A DNA stretch of 64,000 bases. Source: Rhyacophila brunnea. Lineage: Eukaryota > Arthropoda > Insecta > Trichoptera > Rhyacophilidae. The stretch covers positions 62,001 to 126,000 of the forward strand of contig JAGYXB010001601.1 in NCBI GenBank assembly GCA_022495005.1. Direction: 5' to 3'. The position numbers were made by a program, and so were the translations under genes. Positions 1-11,123 of the stretch are shown here, one piece after another. Position 1 is the stretch's first letter, and the number at the start of each line of letters is the position of its first letter. The notes beneath the pieces were generated by a model. The model saw only the letters and a list, made by a program, of their open reading frames with translations, made no database searches and had not been told where the DNA came from.

Positions 1-384
1 AAGATTTTTAGTTTGAATATTCCTAATGTTATTTCAGTAGGTACAACTTCGATGAGAGGGTACATTTTTTCTCGCCATACGATATAGCAATTTTACTAAA
101 TGCTAAGTATTAACCCTCATGGTAAATCAGGTAACAACTAAAGGTCGGGCAGATTTGAGTAACCCTTGTTATCAAGTATATGAAGGCACCCCCGTAGAAT
201 GTGTTGCACAACTACTTTACGCCATATAAACATGTATGGAATTCTATTAAGACATCCGTGGTCGGAAAATCAAACAGAAGGAGTTTTGCAAAGAAGATCA
301 CTTTACGAGGATCTTAATAACCTTTCAGGAGTTTGAACGAAACCCTTTAAAAAAACACCACTGCTTGACTTGATGCAATTCCAG
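1..384. other. Unassigned non-coding sequence
   Basis: No gene, tRNA, repeat copy or terminal inverted repeat could be recognised here. It is presumably intronic if the neurobeachin interpretation of the window is right. Confidence 0.4.
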
Positions 385-762
385 GTGACATGTAAATTGT
401 ACGTAAAACATGTCACCGTGGCACAGTTCGCCGTGAGCCCTCTATCGGAGAGAGATGACCGTATACTACACGGTATCCAATTTTATTAGATTCAATATGA
501 ATATTAACTCGATTTCTATAGCTGATTTTAGAAAAATTTATGAATTCAAGAATGAAAACCTGACCTAACCTAACAAATAATCCCGTACTTAAATCGGCTA
601 TTTTCAAAATTTATTTGCTGCTGCTTTCCTGTAAAGTGTAAACAGATAAGAGAAGTGTTTTATTTAGACATGGATTTTATCTCAGTACTATACGACCCAA
701 AGAGGTTGGGCGGTCTTTATATACGGCCATATTATGTTTTCGGTATAATATTTCACGGTGAT
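385..762 (-). repeat. Dispersed repeat E, copy 1 (internally deleted)
   Basis: This stretch is the reverse complement, with many substitutions, of parts of 25440-26160. Shared landmarks are the palindromic GGTGACATGT...ACATGTCACC end near 386-415 (inverted at 26115-26160), the stretch with CCTAACCTAAC at 563-575 (inverted near 25625-25640), and the segment with CCAAAGAGGTTGGGCGGTCTT near 699 (inverted near 25482-25500). About 350 bp present in the 25.8-26.1 kb copy is missing here. No coding capacity is visible, so it is probably a non-autonomous DNA element. Confidence 0.6.
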
Positions 763-823
763 AATCTTGTACGTATGCAGTTTGCCGTATCACACATACG
801 GCAAACTGCATACGTACAAGATT
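763..823. repeat. Perfect 28-bp inverted repeat (hairpin)
   Basis: Positions 763-790 and 796-823 are exact reverse complements, separated by the 5-base loop CACAC (791-795). Pairing stops cleanly at both outer ends. It lies at the edge of dispersed repeat E, and the other E copies do not show this exact hairpin. It could be a transposon-end palindrome or a hairpin-closed repair product. Confidence 0.85.
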
Positions 824-1379
824 CCGAACGCGATTTCAGTTAAGGTAGCTTGATAAAATAAACTTTGTTCAGTATTATTAGTCCCCTTTATTACCAGGAG
901 CATAAAACACGCGAAGAGGTAGATAGAACTGGGTCGCTGATTACGGTGTTAAATTATTTGTTCTGTGAGCGAGAGGTAGAGAGAAATAAAAAAATCAAGT
1001 TTATCGAGCTATCAGATACGTAGACAGCCGAAATGAGACAATTTTTCCTGGAACACCCGCGAGGGATCTGATTGGCCACTTTGGTAATGAAAGAAGAAAA
1101 TAAAAGCGGGAACATTTTTATGATTCGAGCAGTAAACTACAAAAGTTATATAATGGCGCTGCGGTTGTTGTTGGGCGATAAAGATTTTCCCGCCGTTGCG
1201 ATCTGTCAACACACAAAACATTTAATAGTGCTTTTAATGAGACGGGGATTTAATTAAATTTTTAATGATGAAAAAATCTTTATTATGAAATTGTGTATGT
1301 TTTAGTTTTATTTGGAGAAAAATATACAGTTGCTACAAGATTATTATGAACCATAAATGTATGGTGTTGCCAACGACAT
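824..1379. other. Unassigned non-coding sequence
   Basis: No coding region, RNA gene or repeat copy was recognised. Two overlapping open frames of about 60-70 codons lie on opposite strands and have no recognisable product. Confidence 0.35.
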
Positions 1380-1760
1380 TGACAAAAATATGTTGGTAAG
1401 AAAATCAGCTACTTAACAGAAAAACTATTGTTTTAAACCAAAGTCATAAATAATTACAAGATAAAAAGAACTTTTTATATATAACGTTTTTAAAAGTCAT
1501 AAATAATTACAAGATAAAAAGAACTTTTTATATATAACGTTTTTAAAAGTCATAAATAATTACAAGATAAAAAGAACTTTTTATATATAACGTTTTTAAA
1601 TTTTCTGTTGAATCATATCTTGACTTGACTAGCATAAACGATCAAAATAATTTATAGTTGATAGAAATAATACTGAAATGTCATTTTGTCATTCATATTG
1701 ATTTCCATAGTAAAGCACGTATATATTAATAATTTTGTTGCTAGGACCATCCGCTTAGCA
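1380..1760 (+). repeat. Dispersed repeat F, copy 1
   Basis: The segment is related in inverted orientation to about 43690-43885. Both contain a block with TTCCATAGTAAAGCACGTATA (inverted near 43700-43735), the AAATGTCATTTTG palindromic stretch, and the unit that is triplicated at 1441-1599 here. No transposase-like frame is seen. Its superfamily is not determined. Confidence 0.6.
1441..1599. repeat. Three perfect tandem copies of a 53-bp unit
   Basis: Units lie at 1441-1493, 1494-1546 and 1547-1599 and are identical base for base. Each starts AAGTCATAAATAATTACAAG and ends in CGTTTTTAA. A single, diverged, inverted copy of the unit is present near 43827-43880 within the other copy of dispersed repeat F, so the expansion happened in this copy only. 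Perfect identity points to recent amplification, or to an assembly effect. Confidence 0.95.
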
Positions 1761-1856
1761 ACCAATAATGGTGTCGAAATAACTTTCCATACAAAACAGA
1801 ATTAACAGAAAATGAATTCAATTCTACTTAAAGATGGCTAAACGTATTAAAAAAAA

Positions 1857-1945
1857 TGCATTTTTTTGTAGTCCTTATTCCACTTTTAATCAATAAATTA
1901 GAACCGGTTTCGTCCGCCTCAGAAGGACATTTTCAACTGAATATA
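1857..1945. repeat. Single arm of foldback element G
   Basis: The block with TTATTCCACTTTTAATCAAT, then ACCGGTTTCGTCCGCCTC and GGACATTTTCAACTG, also occurs at 42020-42100 and, inverted, at 42100-42195. There the two arms form a foldback. Here only one arm is present, so this is a truncated copy. Confidence 0.7.
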
Positions 1946-2517
1946 TTTTTCTCAAATGGTCTGTTTAGCTAAATGCAAACGTTGCTAGAGAAAAGGGAGG
2001 GACATAATATACTGTGACAGTTGCGAAGACCAGAGATAGATAGAATATGTTGGTTTTGCTGAAAGTGTCCGAAGCCATGACATTTTAAACGGAGCCCATC
2101 TTCATATTAATATTATCGGGGTTAATGTGAAAAAAAAATATAAAACTGAGGAATATAGTCTAGATGAATTTTCATGGGTAGAATAATAATATTATGTAAG
2201 TTGTGCGCAGAGAGATCTCTTAGTTAAGCAATCAGAACGCGATGTTGGCGCGCTCGTATAACAAGGAAAAAAAATGCCATCAGCAATCTTCTCTGCTTGA
2301 GATATTGTGTTGTGAATGAAAGTCAAAGTTTCTTAAACTCTTTTTGTATAAAAAACTTAATTAAATTAATATTACTGATTCAATATCGAGTATAGGGTAC
2401 ATTCAAGGAATCGTTGTCACCGCATCCCTCAACCCTTCGGCTCTTTTCATTGGCACAAACACGCATTACAATACAATAGCATGTGATTTCAACCAGAAAG
2501 GTAATCTAATAATGTCT
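1946..2517. other. Unassigned non-coding sequence
   Basis: No gene, RNA or clear repeat copy was recognised. Confidence 0.35.
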
Positions 2518-2525
2518 GGTATACG

Positions 2526-2760
2526 CAGGGCTCGAAATGGAACGGAACGCACCAGAGCGCCGATCCGGCTCGTGAAATTTGTAAAATTATCGCTCCGTCT
2601 CGTGGAAAAAATATGTTGACCGTCTGAGCTAGATAGGCCATAGAATAGAAAATGACACACTTATTTTCATAAAATACACATACGATTTGATGACTTTATA
2701 AATATATTCAGAAAATTTGTCGAGCGCTCCGGTTCGTAAAATTTTCCATTTCGAGCCCTG
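2526..2760. mobile_element. hAT-type MITE, 235 bp, with intact target duplication
   Basis: The terminal inverted repeats are CAGGGCTCGAAATGGAA at the left and its complement TTCCATTTCGAGCCCTG at the right. An exact 8-bp target duplication GGTATACG flanks it (2518-2525 and 2761-2768). The CAGGG terminus with an 8-bp duplication is the hAT signature. There is no coding capacity, so it would need a transposase supplied elsewhere. Confidence 0.93.
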
Positions 2761-2768
2761 GGTATACG

Positions 2769-5700
2769 TAGTTTCTGTAAGAATGTATTTTTACTCCCGA
2801 CAGTATCATTTGCAGCTTTCTGTATCGTATTTTCATTTATTCCCGATATAGCCTGGTGACAGGCTTAAATCTATTGTATAATAATATAGCTGATCGGTCA
2901 GTTTGATTGTATACTGTTTTCGCAGGTGCGCAAATTGATTAGATGGCGTGGTCAAGGATGCACGAGCGATTGGAATCCCGGATAAGGATTGTAGAGGATA
3001 TACCGGACTGGAGAAGACAATACGACTTGAGAAAGCCAGGTTCCACTCCGGGCTATTGCGCCATGAATGTATATAATAATAATGATGCTATACGTAAGAA
3101 ATAATATGTCACCGGAGACGCGTCATAGGATGCCCATAACAAATTTCAAATAACAGTGATATTTGAAGTCAGAAAGTTTGATATTCGCACGACGTACGTA
3201 TAGTTAAGTATTCCGGGGAGAAAAAAATATATTTCGCCCTGCGAGAGTTGGCTGTCGATCAAATGTTAGAAAAATTATCTTGTCAAACAAAATGAGATGA
3301 GGCCAGCTAAGAAAGCCGAGCAATGAATAAGAAACAAGGCTCCTGATTATAATCTTCTCAGAGCAAACATTCAATTCAGAGACACGTATGAGTATTTCTG
3401 TTTGTTTTGAGGGAATTGAGATGAATACGCCTTCTTTTCTGGGGGGTTATTTAATGAAAAAATCGGCCCAATTATGCGTAAACAACATGCTACTCATTAT
3501 TATTAACAGTTGCTTGAGGTTTTATGTTGCAAGGCGGCATAATGTTTGAAGAAATAAAATAGATATGTATTATTGACACACAAATTATACTAATGTGTAG
3601 AACTGTAGACGAAGAAATTTCCTCAGAGCCTGATAGTTGGCAAGACGGGTTGGGGTAAAATAAGCCTCTATAGCTGCACATCAGCGGCCATTTCAAACGT
3701 ATATCTCCGTGAACTCTTAACCGATTCTAACATTTATGTTGTCGTTTTTTCATTCAATTAACATAACTTTGGATAATTTTGCTCAAAAAGAATGTACATA
3801 CTTATACTACAGTAAACTTTCTGGCTCGTATTCCTGTGTTAAATATATTGGGTAGGTATATGTAACACCGGAATACATTGGGTGATATTCGTCGTTAAAT
3901 TAATTTAATCAGCATCTTAACACTTACTCATACTTACTTACATAAGCGACAGAGCTGAGAAACATAAGTGATCGACGTCATGCATTTAATTTATTCGTAA
4001 GTATTATAAAAGTACATGTATGATATACCTACTTGATTATTTTCACATCTGCCAAATACGTTTATCAATTCTGCCACTATTTCGTGGCGTAGCTAGACAG
4101 TAAATGGTAATTTACAGCTGCCCAAGATTAAGCATGTACCTATCTATACTTAGGCGTGTACATATACAAAGCATTTTGCGTAAATTATATCCTAACATAG
4201 GCCGACATAATTGCATCAGGGTCTTTTATTGTCGGTATTTTTATTGGCACTCTTTACTTCGCGGTCTCTTGTCTTCTTTCCTTGATAAGTTCGTCCATCC
4301 CGAGAGTTTTACTATAGGTATATCTCTGTAGTCCTTTCATGCCTATACCACGTATGACTGCCGATGTCCGACTTATTCTATTGACATTTGGTCATATCGG
4401 CGACCTTTATCACATTGCGTACCTACTACTGTTTGTCTTCTTATCGATTGGTATAATATGTTATGCAGTCTTTAAGCGTTATGCACCAAAAATGCACCTT
4501 TCCACGATTCTTCACTATTGCATGCTATGTTTCCCTTTTACATTTACAAGCCGAAATGAGAAGAAGATTTATAATAGAAAATTCTCACAATTAGACATCT
4601 GCCTAGCACTAGAAATAGGTAACACATTTTGACAATCTCTTATTTTAATCGACAGACATTTCTGCTAAGTATGTAAATGTTCCTTTTATACATACCATAC
4701 ACTATTGAATAGACAGTGGAAACAATTTTCTCAAAAATAATATGCTGAATTGCACCCTGAATCTACTTTTTATATGGAAGAGGGATACCTATATAAAGTT
4801 AAATCATGTAACCTTTTTGAATGTCCTTTCAGTCTTATTCGACCAGAAGTTCGGTTGAGTGAACCGGTTTGCTCGGGTTGCAGAAATGTGCAGGAGGTGG
4901 AAAACGGGACGGGTCGAGAATGGCTGATGACAGTTGAAGGATTTCGAGAATTAAATTTAAATCAGAATTAAAATGAAACTTTCGCATGCCGCTGAAGACT
5001 TATAATATTACAAGCGATGACAGATGTTTCTTTCTGTGTGTGGCCGAATGTTTCTAGATGTTGGTTGTAGCTTTATTGTGAATATTTTGTTTAACCTTTT
5101 GAGTCCTAAAAAGACCACAACTAAATACAAATAAATAAATATAGACGGTTTAATTTAAAAATCTATAAAAAGACATCAATACAGGAATATTACGAACTGT
5201 AAGTAATTATGTAAAATAATAATATAAGCTATCTGATTATTTGTTAACATTTTCTCTATAAAATAACATAATATGTAGGCACGTATAATAAAAAAACTAC
5301 TACTGCCATTCACTACATTCGACCTGAAGCAGGATGGTTGGGAAATTAACATGCTGTCTCACTTTGACAGTTCTGTCTCGCAGTGTTCAAAATAATTTAG
5401 CGCAGTAAAACGTGATATATATAATTATATCAACCATATGTCAATACCATGAAACATTTTACAAACGTCTGTGACGTCATAATTTTAAAGCTTTATATTT
5501 TGATTTGTAGTGTTATCGAGCTGTGTTCTGTATCAATTAAGAAAAAAACTAGTCATTAAAAGATATTGTGAATTTATCGCTTAAAACACGCGATTGATAG
5601 ATTGGTGGATTGGTGGATTGGAAACGTCATATTATAATATTATTTATTAAACATTCATTCACGTACAATCAGTCAGAAACTATAATTATAAAATATGATT

Positions 5701-6300
5701 TCGTAATGTTATGACTTATGACATAGCGCATCTGCAATTTTATAACGTTACGAATTAATATAATTTCATAATAATTTCAACATATTATTTCATGGTGCGT
5801 CGGTCAATACATAGCGGGTCAGAATAGATTGGACATCTCATTCGATTACAAATTCCTGTTAAAGACACATCGCACCGAATTACCATTATATTTGTTATAT
5901 TGCATCGATTGTACGCTTGTGGTAATTGGAAACAGTAAATAAATTCTCGCCTTCATCATCACGAACAACTACTACGGTCTTTCATCTGCAATACCTATCC
6001 TCTGCAGAACCAGAATACTACAGGTATCTGACTTATTAAGAGTAGATAGACCATAATGAATAATGATTAATGAAATTATTATTTTGTTACATAAACAGAA
6101 GGTATTATACACATAAGAATAAAGAATGTTAAAATTCTTATTAGCGACAATATTGAATTTTCTTTTAAAGTCTTCAAAACAAAAAATCAAAATATTAAAA
6201 ACTCCTAAAAAAGGTTGGTCCGAGAAGCTTTCGATTCGAGTCATATCTGGTGGTTGGGCCATTTATATTTGCATTGTTATCCTTATTCCTCACCTACCCC
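2769..6300. other. Long unassigned stretch, AT-rich
   Basis: No gene could be supported. Several open frames of 60-100 codons occur (for example 4339-4632 plus and 5972-6262 minus), but they have no recognisable domain, composition follows the local AT bias, and no splice-bounded exon was convincing. A small imperfect tandem of GATTGGTG lies near 5600-5620. Otherwise nothing repetitive was matched elsewhere in the window. Confidence 0.35.
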
Positions 6301-6309
6301 GAATACAGT

Positions 6310-6900
6310 ATTATTGCCACAAGACCAAGTGACCGGCAGTTACGGGTCACTAATCGACCGTAGGTGCGAAGACCGGAGAGTCACTCAAGACAGCCGTCGC
6401 GCGTGGTCAGCTCGAGAGACATAAAAAACGGTCGTGTTGCGGGCCTGTTAAAAGACTAGCCGTCGTTAACTACCGAGTGATTCAAAAGTTAGTTCAAAAC
6501 ACTGGTGTGTGTTTGCCTGTTATCGCTTAACCGCAGTTTATTGATTAATTCAATCCTACAGACATACCTATCCTCATCAATCATACAACTCATCATCATT
6601 CATACACCCAATATTATATCATCCATCGACAGTGTATCGTCAAGTGCCGCGCACCGGGTAACCCGACAAACAATACCGCGCGAGTGATAGTGCAACCAGA
6701 CCACGAAGCCATCATAAAGGTCAGTGTCTGGCATTCTGTTAAATTTCCCCCACCCCTAGATCCGGAATCCACATCATCCTTACAATTACAGTCCACTTGC
6801 GAAAATCGCTGGAGAATTCCCACATTGTAGAGAGATATTATAATTATCATGGTCTTTAATTTCAATAGAGTTTGCAGAGTAAGTTTAACCATAAACTTTA
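6310..6900 (+). other. GC-richer island, possible untranslated exon or retroelement 5' region
   Basis: About 6320-6440 and 6640-6780 are clearly more GC-rich than the flanks and have CpG-rich words (for example CAGCCGTCGCGCGTGGTCAG). A possible donor AAAG|GTCAGT sits at about 6719-6720. The arrangement resembles a transcribed leader, either a host 5' untranslated exon or the 5' end of a retroelement, but no start codon with a meaningful frame follows. The call rests on composition and a single splice-like site. Confidence 0.2.
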
Positions 6901-7457
6901 CATCGAAAATAGCAACGTCTTAAAAAGTTACTTAATTTTCATGGATTTAATTTATTTCCACGATAATCTTAACTACTGCCAATTTCATTTTAAATTAGAG
7001 ACGACCAAGAAAATATCACACATTAAACGCGTGATATTGAATATTTTTACACGTTATTACTCTTCTATCAAGAATCACCCATTACTAAAGCGAACCTTAA
7101 CGCGGTGGATTTTGGGTGGTTTCATCTCGCCATTCTACCCCTATATCTCTACAGTCTACACCGTTTAAGTATGTAACAAAGTACACTGTCCGTAAAATTG
7201 AATTACTGTTTGAATTACTCACCCGCAGTGTCATTTCCAAAGCTCTTTTTGACGTAGCCATTGGGATGGGTAGTAATAATGAAAATAATATCGCAAATGT
7301 AACGGATAAGTTAGTTGTCTGCGACTGAGTCTCTTTTCCGTTGAAGAGAAACAAAGATTGCTTTTTATGATGAGGTACTTAGTCAGATAATAACGAGTAA
7401 TTTTTGCAACACTAGTTTCATTAAATTGATTAAGTATACAGATATTCCGTTGGGGGA
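6901..7457. other. Unassigned non-coding sequence
   Basis: Nothing was recognised. Overlapping open frames on both strands near 7097-7354 appear to be chance. Confidence 0.3.
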
Positions 7458-7465
7458 TTGAAATA

Positions 7466-7948
7466 TAGGGATGGCAATACCAGTATTACAAAACCGGTAT
7501 TCCAGGATTTATCGATACCGAAATACCGGATTTAAACATCCAAAATACCGGTACCTTCGTTATTAATACTTTGGACGCGGAAGACGCACACGGTGCGTAA
7601 TGACCAGGCGGCCGATCGATGTAATTAACGTGCATTTTAAAGGGGGCAATTAAAATCTCATTATCTATTCAGCAGCGAAAGCGTTAAGAATGCAGATACA
7701 TTAACTTTTTGGAAAACGAATTGAATATTTGCAATATATTTGTAAAAATCAACAAAATGTTATGAAGGTATCTACATACATACATTTTATATATATCTGA
7801 TCTCAATGTTTTAAAGATTTTTTTTATAGCTGTAATTATTGATAAATACCTACTTCCATTTTCTCTATATGTTTTAAAAAATACCGGTATCCAATAAGAA
7901 ATACCGAAAAACCGGTAATGATATTTTTATTCGGTATTGCAATCCCTA
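7466..7948. mobile_element. hAT-type MITE, TAGGGATTGCAATACC family, copy 1
   Basis: The termini are TAGGGATGGCAATACC at the left and GGTATTGCAATCCCTA at the right, nearly perfect inverted repeats. Subterminal regions repeat ATACCGGT-type words many times. The same element in opposite orientation is at 56973-57617, where an 8-bp target duplication is intact. Here the flanking 8-mers (TTGAAATA and GGTACATA) no longer match, so this is an older copy. The interior carries a foreign block at 7564-7685. Confidence 0.85.
7564..7685 (-). repeat. Repeat block shared with 60936-61051
   Basis: About 120 bp here is the reverse complement, with few differences, of 60936-61051. It includes the words GGCCGATCGATGTAATTAAC and ATTAATACTTTGGACGC. 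The related MITE at 56973-57617 lacks the block, so it is a nested or recombined segment within this MITE. Confidence 0.75.
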
Positions 7949-8295
7949 GGTACATATAGGTACCGCCTAAATATAAGACAATAATAATACTTACTTAATA
8001 ATGTCAGGGGAGACTTTATCAAAATTGATTTTTTTAAACCCGTACTCTACCTATACATATATGTTAACTATTTCTTTTTTTTATTAAGCTACATAATAAT
8101 AATAACAAAGTACTTATATAGAAACAAAAATTACATAAGTATACATAATGGGTACCTGGGTACCTATATACCTACATAATATTAAATGACAGGTTTAATA
8201 ATGTGGTACGTATTATAATTTATACTTAAAAAAATACATAATTTAAAAAAACACACCTGACAAATATATAAGGAATAAAAAAAAAATTTTGGAAA
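7949..8295. other. AT-rich spacer
   Basis: It is low-complexity AT-rich sequence with several GGTACC/TACCTA words. No gene or repeat copy was recognised. Confidence 0.4.
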
Positions 8296-8430
8296 AAAAA
8301 TGACACAGCAGGTCCGAAACCTGCGTCTATCGAGAATCGGGCCCACATGCACTGACCACTATGCTATAGGTATCTTATCTAATTGCGACGAGTTGAAACT
8401 AATGGTTCTTACAATACTCTCTGAAGCGCT
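8296..8430 (-). mobile_element. tRNA-derived SINE C, copy 1 (tRNA-like head)
   Basis: On the minus strand 8302-8375 resembles a tRNA-like head. On the plus strand it reads as an acceptor-side sequence with GGTCCGAAACCTGCG followed by a D-arm-like CACTATGCTATAGG. The downstream words TCTAATTGCGACGAG are shared, with differences, with 37620-37650, which follows a similar tRNA-like head. B-box and A-box matches are degenerate, so it is a decayed copy and not a tRNA gene. Confidence 0.5.
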
Positions 8431-9439
8431 TTCTAAATTATGTTACTATATTGGCAATAGGCTTTTATATTTGAAATCAGTCATAGTCAAAGAACTATTT
8501 TCAACTGTATCAACTGTATTAAAATAATGCTACAAGTACGTTTTGTATTATGCTGTTATGTTTCAGTTTAAAGGCGACATTTATTAAATTCCTTATAAAC
8601 CCAAGGAGAAAGAAAATGTCATGCTACCAGGCGACCAGGGGGATTGTCTGGTATAAAAGTCTGTCACTAATAGACTTTTCAATGCAGACATCGATACCGT
8701 TATATTTCCCGCGCAAACTTTCGACAGATTAGGGTTGTGCATAAACATATACAGCCAAAATAAATAAACTGACATATTATCATCATACTTGAACAAAATA
8801 ATATTCGATTCTCACAGAAATGGCCCCCATAAGAATAATAGCTATGGATTATTTATTATATTGGTCGTTGGACTCGATATTGAGAAACCGCAAAATAGTA
8901 TCTTATCTACAGCGTGACTGTGCATATTACTGATAAGTGATAACTATCGAAATGTCTCATTTACGTACTTAATCATAATATTAACGCCTATAATCATTTG
9001 ATTATATATTCTATAAAATAATTTATTTTTCCAACGAGAGATGCCGTATGTGTAGGAATGTATTACACAGTAATTACACAACAATCTCCTAAGGTTTTAA
9101 AAATATACCACAGCGTGCCATCTTGGCGTAAATAAAGGTCGGGTTATGTTTCAAATAATTCTCTTTTTTTTTTTCATACGGACTTTACGTCACGTAGACT
9201 CGCCCAGTCTATCGAATTGTATGAAATAAAGTAAGCTCCGATCGCTGAACCTAAAACTAAATAATTAATAATAAGATAATTTAAAAAAATAATTTCTATG
9301 GTGTTTAATCGAATATTAATAAATAAAGACTGTTTTTTTTAAATTAAAATAACTTTTATCTAATGTATAAATGTTTTAAAAATACGTACTAAATTTAAAC
9401 TGATCGCTTAATTTTATGTCGTCAGTGAGTTTTTGAAGT
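8431..9439. other. Unassigned non-coding sequence
   Basis: No gene was recognised. The sequence is AT-rich and has no repeat partner that I could find within the window. Confidence 0.35.
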
Positions 9440-9587
9440 TTCATTAAATTAGTGTGTACCTATTCATTAGTGGTAATATCGTATTATCTTCTTATTTCTC
9501 GTAAGAAGTATACCTGACGAGTGTGTTCTTTTTATCAGATCTCCACATACTACTTCTTTCCAAAAGTCACCCTTCGCAACTGCGGCT
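9440..9587 (+). mobile_element. Right-end fragment of the hAT element found at 62287-63384
   Basis: The stretch from TTAGTGTGTACCTATTCATTAG to CCAAAAGTCACCCTTCGCAACTG aligns with 63250-63384, including TATCGTA...TATCTTCTTATTTC and GATCTCCACA. The terminal inverted repeat ends in CTTCGCAACTG and so carries a mutation relative to CTTCGCCACTG. The left half is not recognisable upstream, so this is a truncated copy. Confidence 0.75.
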
Positions 9588-11122
9588 TGGACAGTGGCTC
9601 CATCCAGAGATATGTGACTTGGATGGCGTACCTTATGCATCAGTAAATATGCATCACACCACCTTCGTATTGTTAATCTTCTAATTTATGGATATATATT
9701 ATTTGTTTAATACACTTCAAGAATATTTTATTAATAATTGTTTTACTTTATCAGTTATCATGCTCACTGTAGCATAGATTACTGTGCCGCTCAGAATTGT
9801 TTTATCTTGTGAAGTGAATATTTGCTATGAACCTCTGTGGTCAGTTTGGCCATTGGAATATACCCCCTGCGGAGTATCTTTATCCGAAAAGAAGGCCCGT
9901 ACTTAGCCTCAGAGATAGGGGTCTCCGGTTGAGCGAGACCTTAAGTCATCCATGTAGGCTAATTCTTAGATGGTTGTAATTGAATTCATTTTCATAACAC
10001 TGATTAAAAATAAACATTGATGATTTGGAAGCACAAGATATATTAAGAAGACAGTATACATTTAATGTCAGCGGCGATTTTCTTTAACGCAAACGACGCC
10101 ATCGATTGGTCAGAAAAAATAAAAGGACACCTCCAAATTGTACAAATTAGTCATACGTATATTTACTAAATTACACCAAAAGTGATACGTAAAAAAGGAG
10201 TTTATTTACGCGAATAAATTATATAAAATGAATTTTAACAACGTTTCTGTAATTTATACAAAATAAAATGAATCGTTTGAGTGCTCCGATTTATCTGGAA
10301 CATGTCTGGCGTCTACGACAATAAGTGCGCCACTGATAAATGTGCCGTTGCAAAAATAAAATACGGAAATAACTCAATATGTTTTATTATTATTATGTAT
10401 TAGCAATACTGGCAACCCTCGCACGGTTATCCCCGTTCGCTGAAAGTTTTTTTTTATAAAGAAATTTAATCTCATTTTCCCCTTATTACGTCGACAAGAC
10501 GGGCATTGTGGCGCTGATCTACGATTCGTTCAGCAAAGAATTCTTGCGAGAGGACTGACAGGCCTTACCTTACCTCTGTCACGACATTTAAATTCTAAAA
10601 GTGTAGAAAATTTATAATGTTACGTGGACACAATGGGAGCGTTCTGCCTTATGCATGTTGTAGCAGAATAACATTTCGGCAGTGAATGGTTTTGTAATCA
10701 TACGGCTTTCGAGTCAAAAGGGATGAATTTATTTCATTCAACATTGGGTTAGGTACTATACATATTTGATATCTGAGGAAATAGAGGTAGAGATCCGGCT
10801 CTCTTGAATATATGTCTTCACAAACTTCGACAATTCTCTAGTCACATATAATTTTAAGTTGGTACCTCTTATCACATTAAAAAGGGTAAATTAATGTTTA
10901 TTAAAATATACATATTTCTTGTATACCCAGAGACTTTCGGTACACTGGTAAGTGGTAACCATACATTTAATAAAACCTAAAGTGATTTTTTACGCGCAAC
11001 AATATACCAATATAAGGAATCCAGATTCCAAAATCAAAAAAACGAGACAGTCGGCCTCGAACTAAAAGTTACAATTTATAATTATAAATTTAACATTACA
11101 ACAGGCCATGATATCCGCTGAC
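9588..11122. other. Unassigned non-coding sequence
   Basis: No gene was recognised. A GC-richer patch at about 9850-9960 has no repeat partner in the window and no meaningful frame. Confidence 0.35.
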
Positions 11123-11123
11123 T

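Noticed and set aside
4339..4632. 97-codon plus-strand frame with hydrophobic residues resembling membrane segments
   Set aside because: No recognisable family, no splice signals, and AT-rich codons give phenylalanine, leucine and isoleucine by composition alone.
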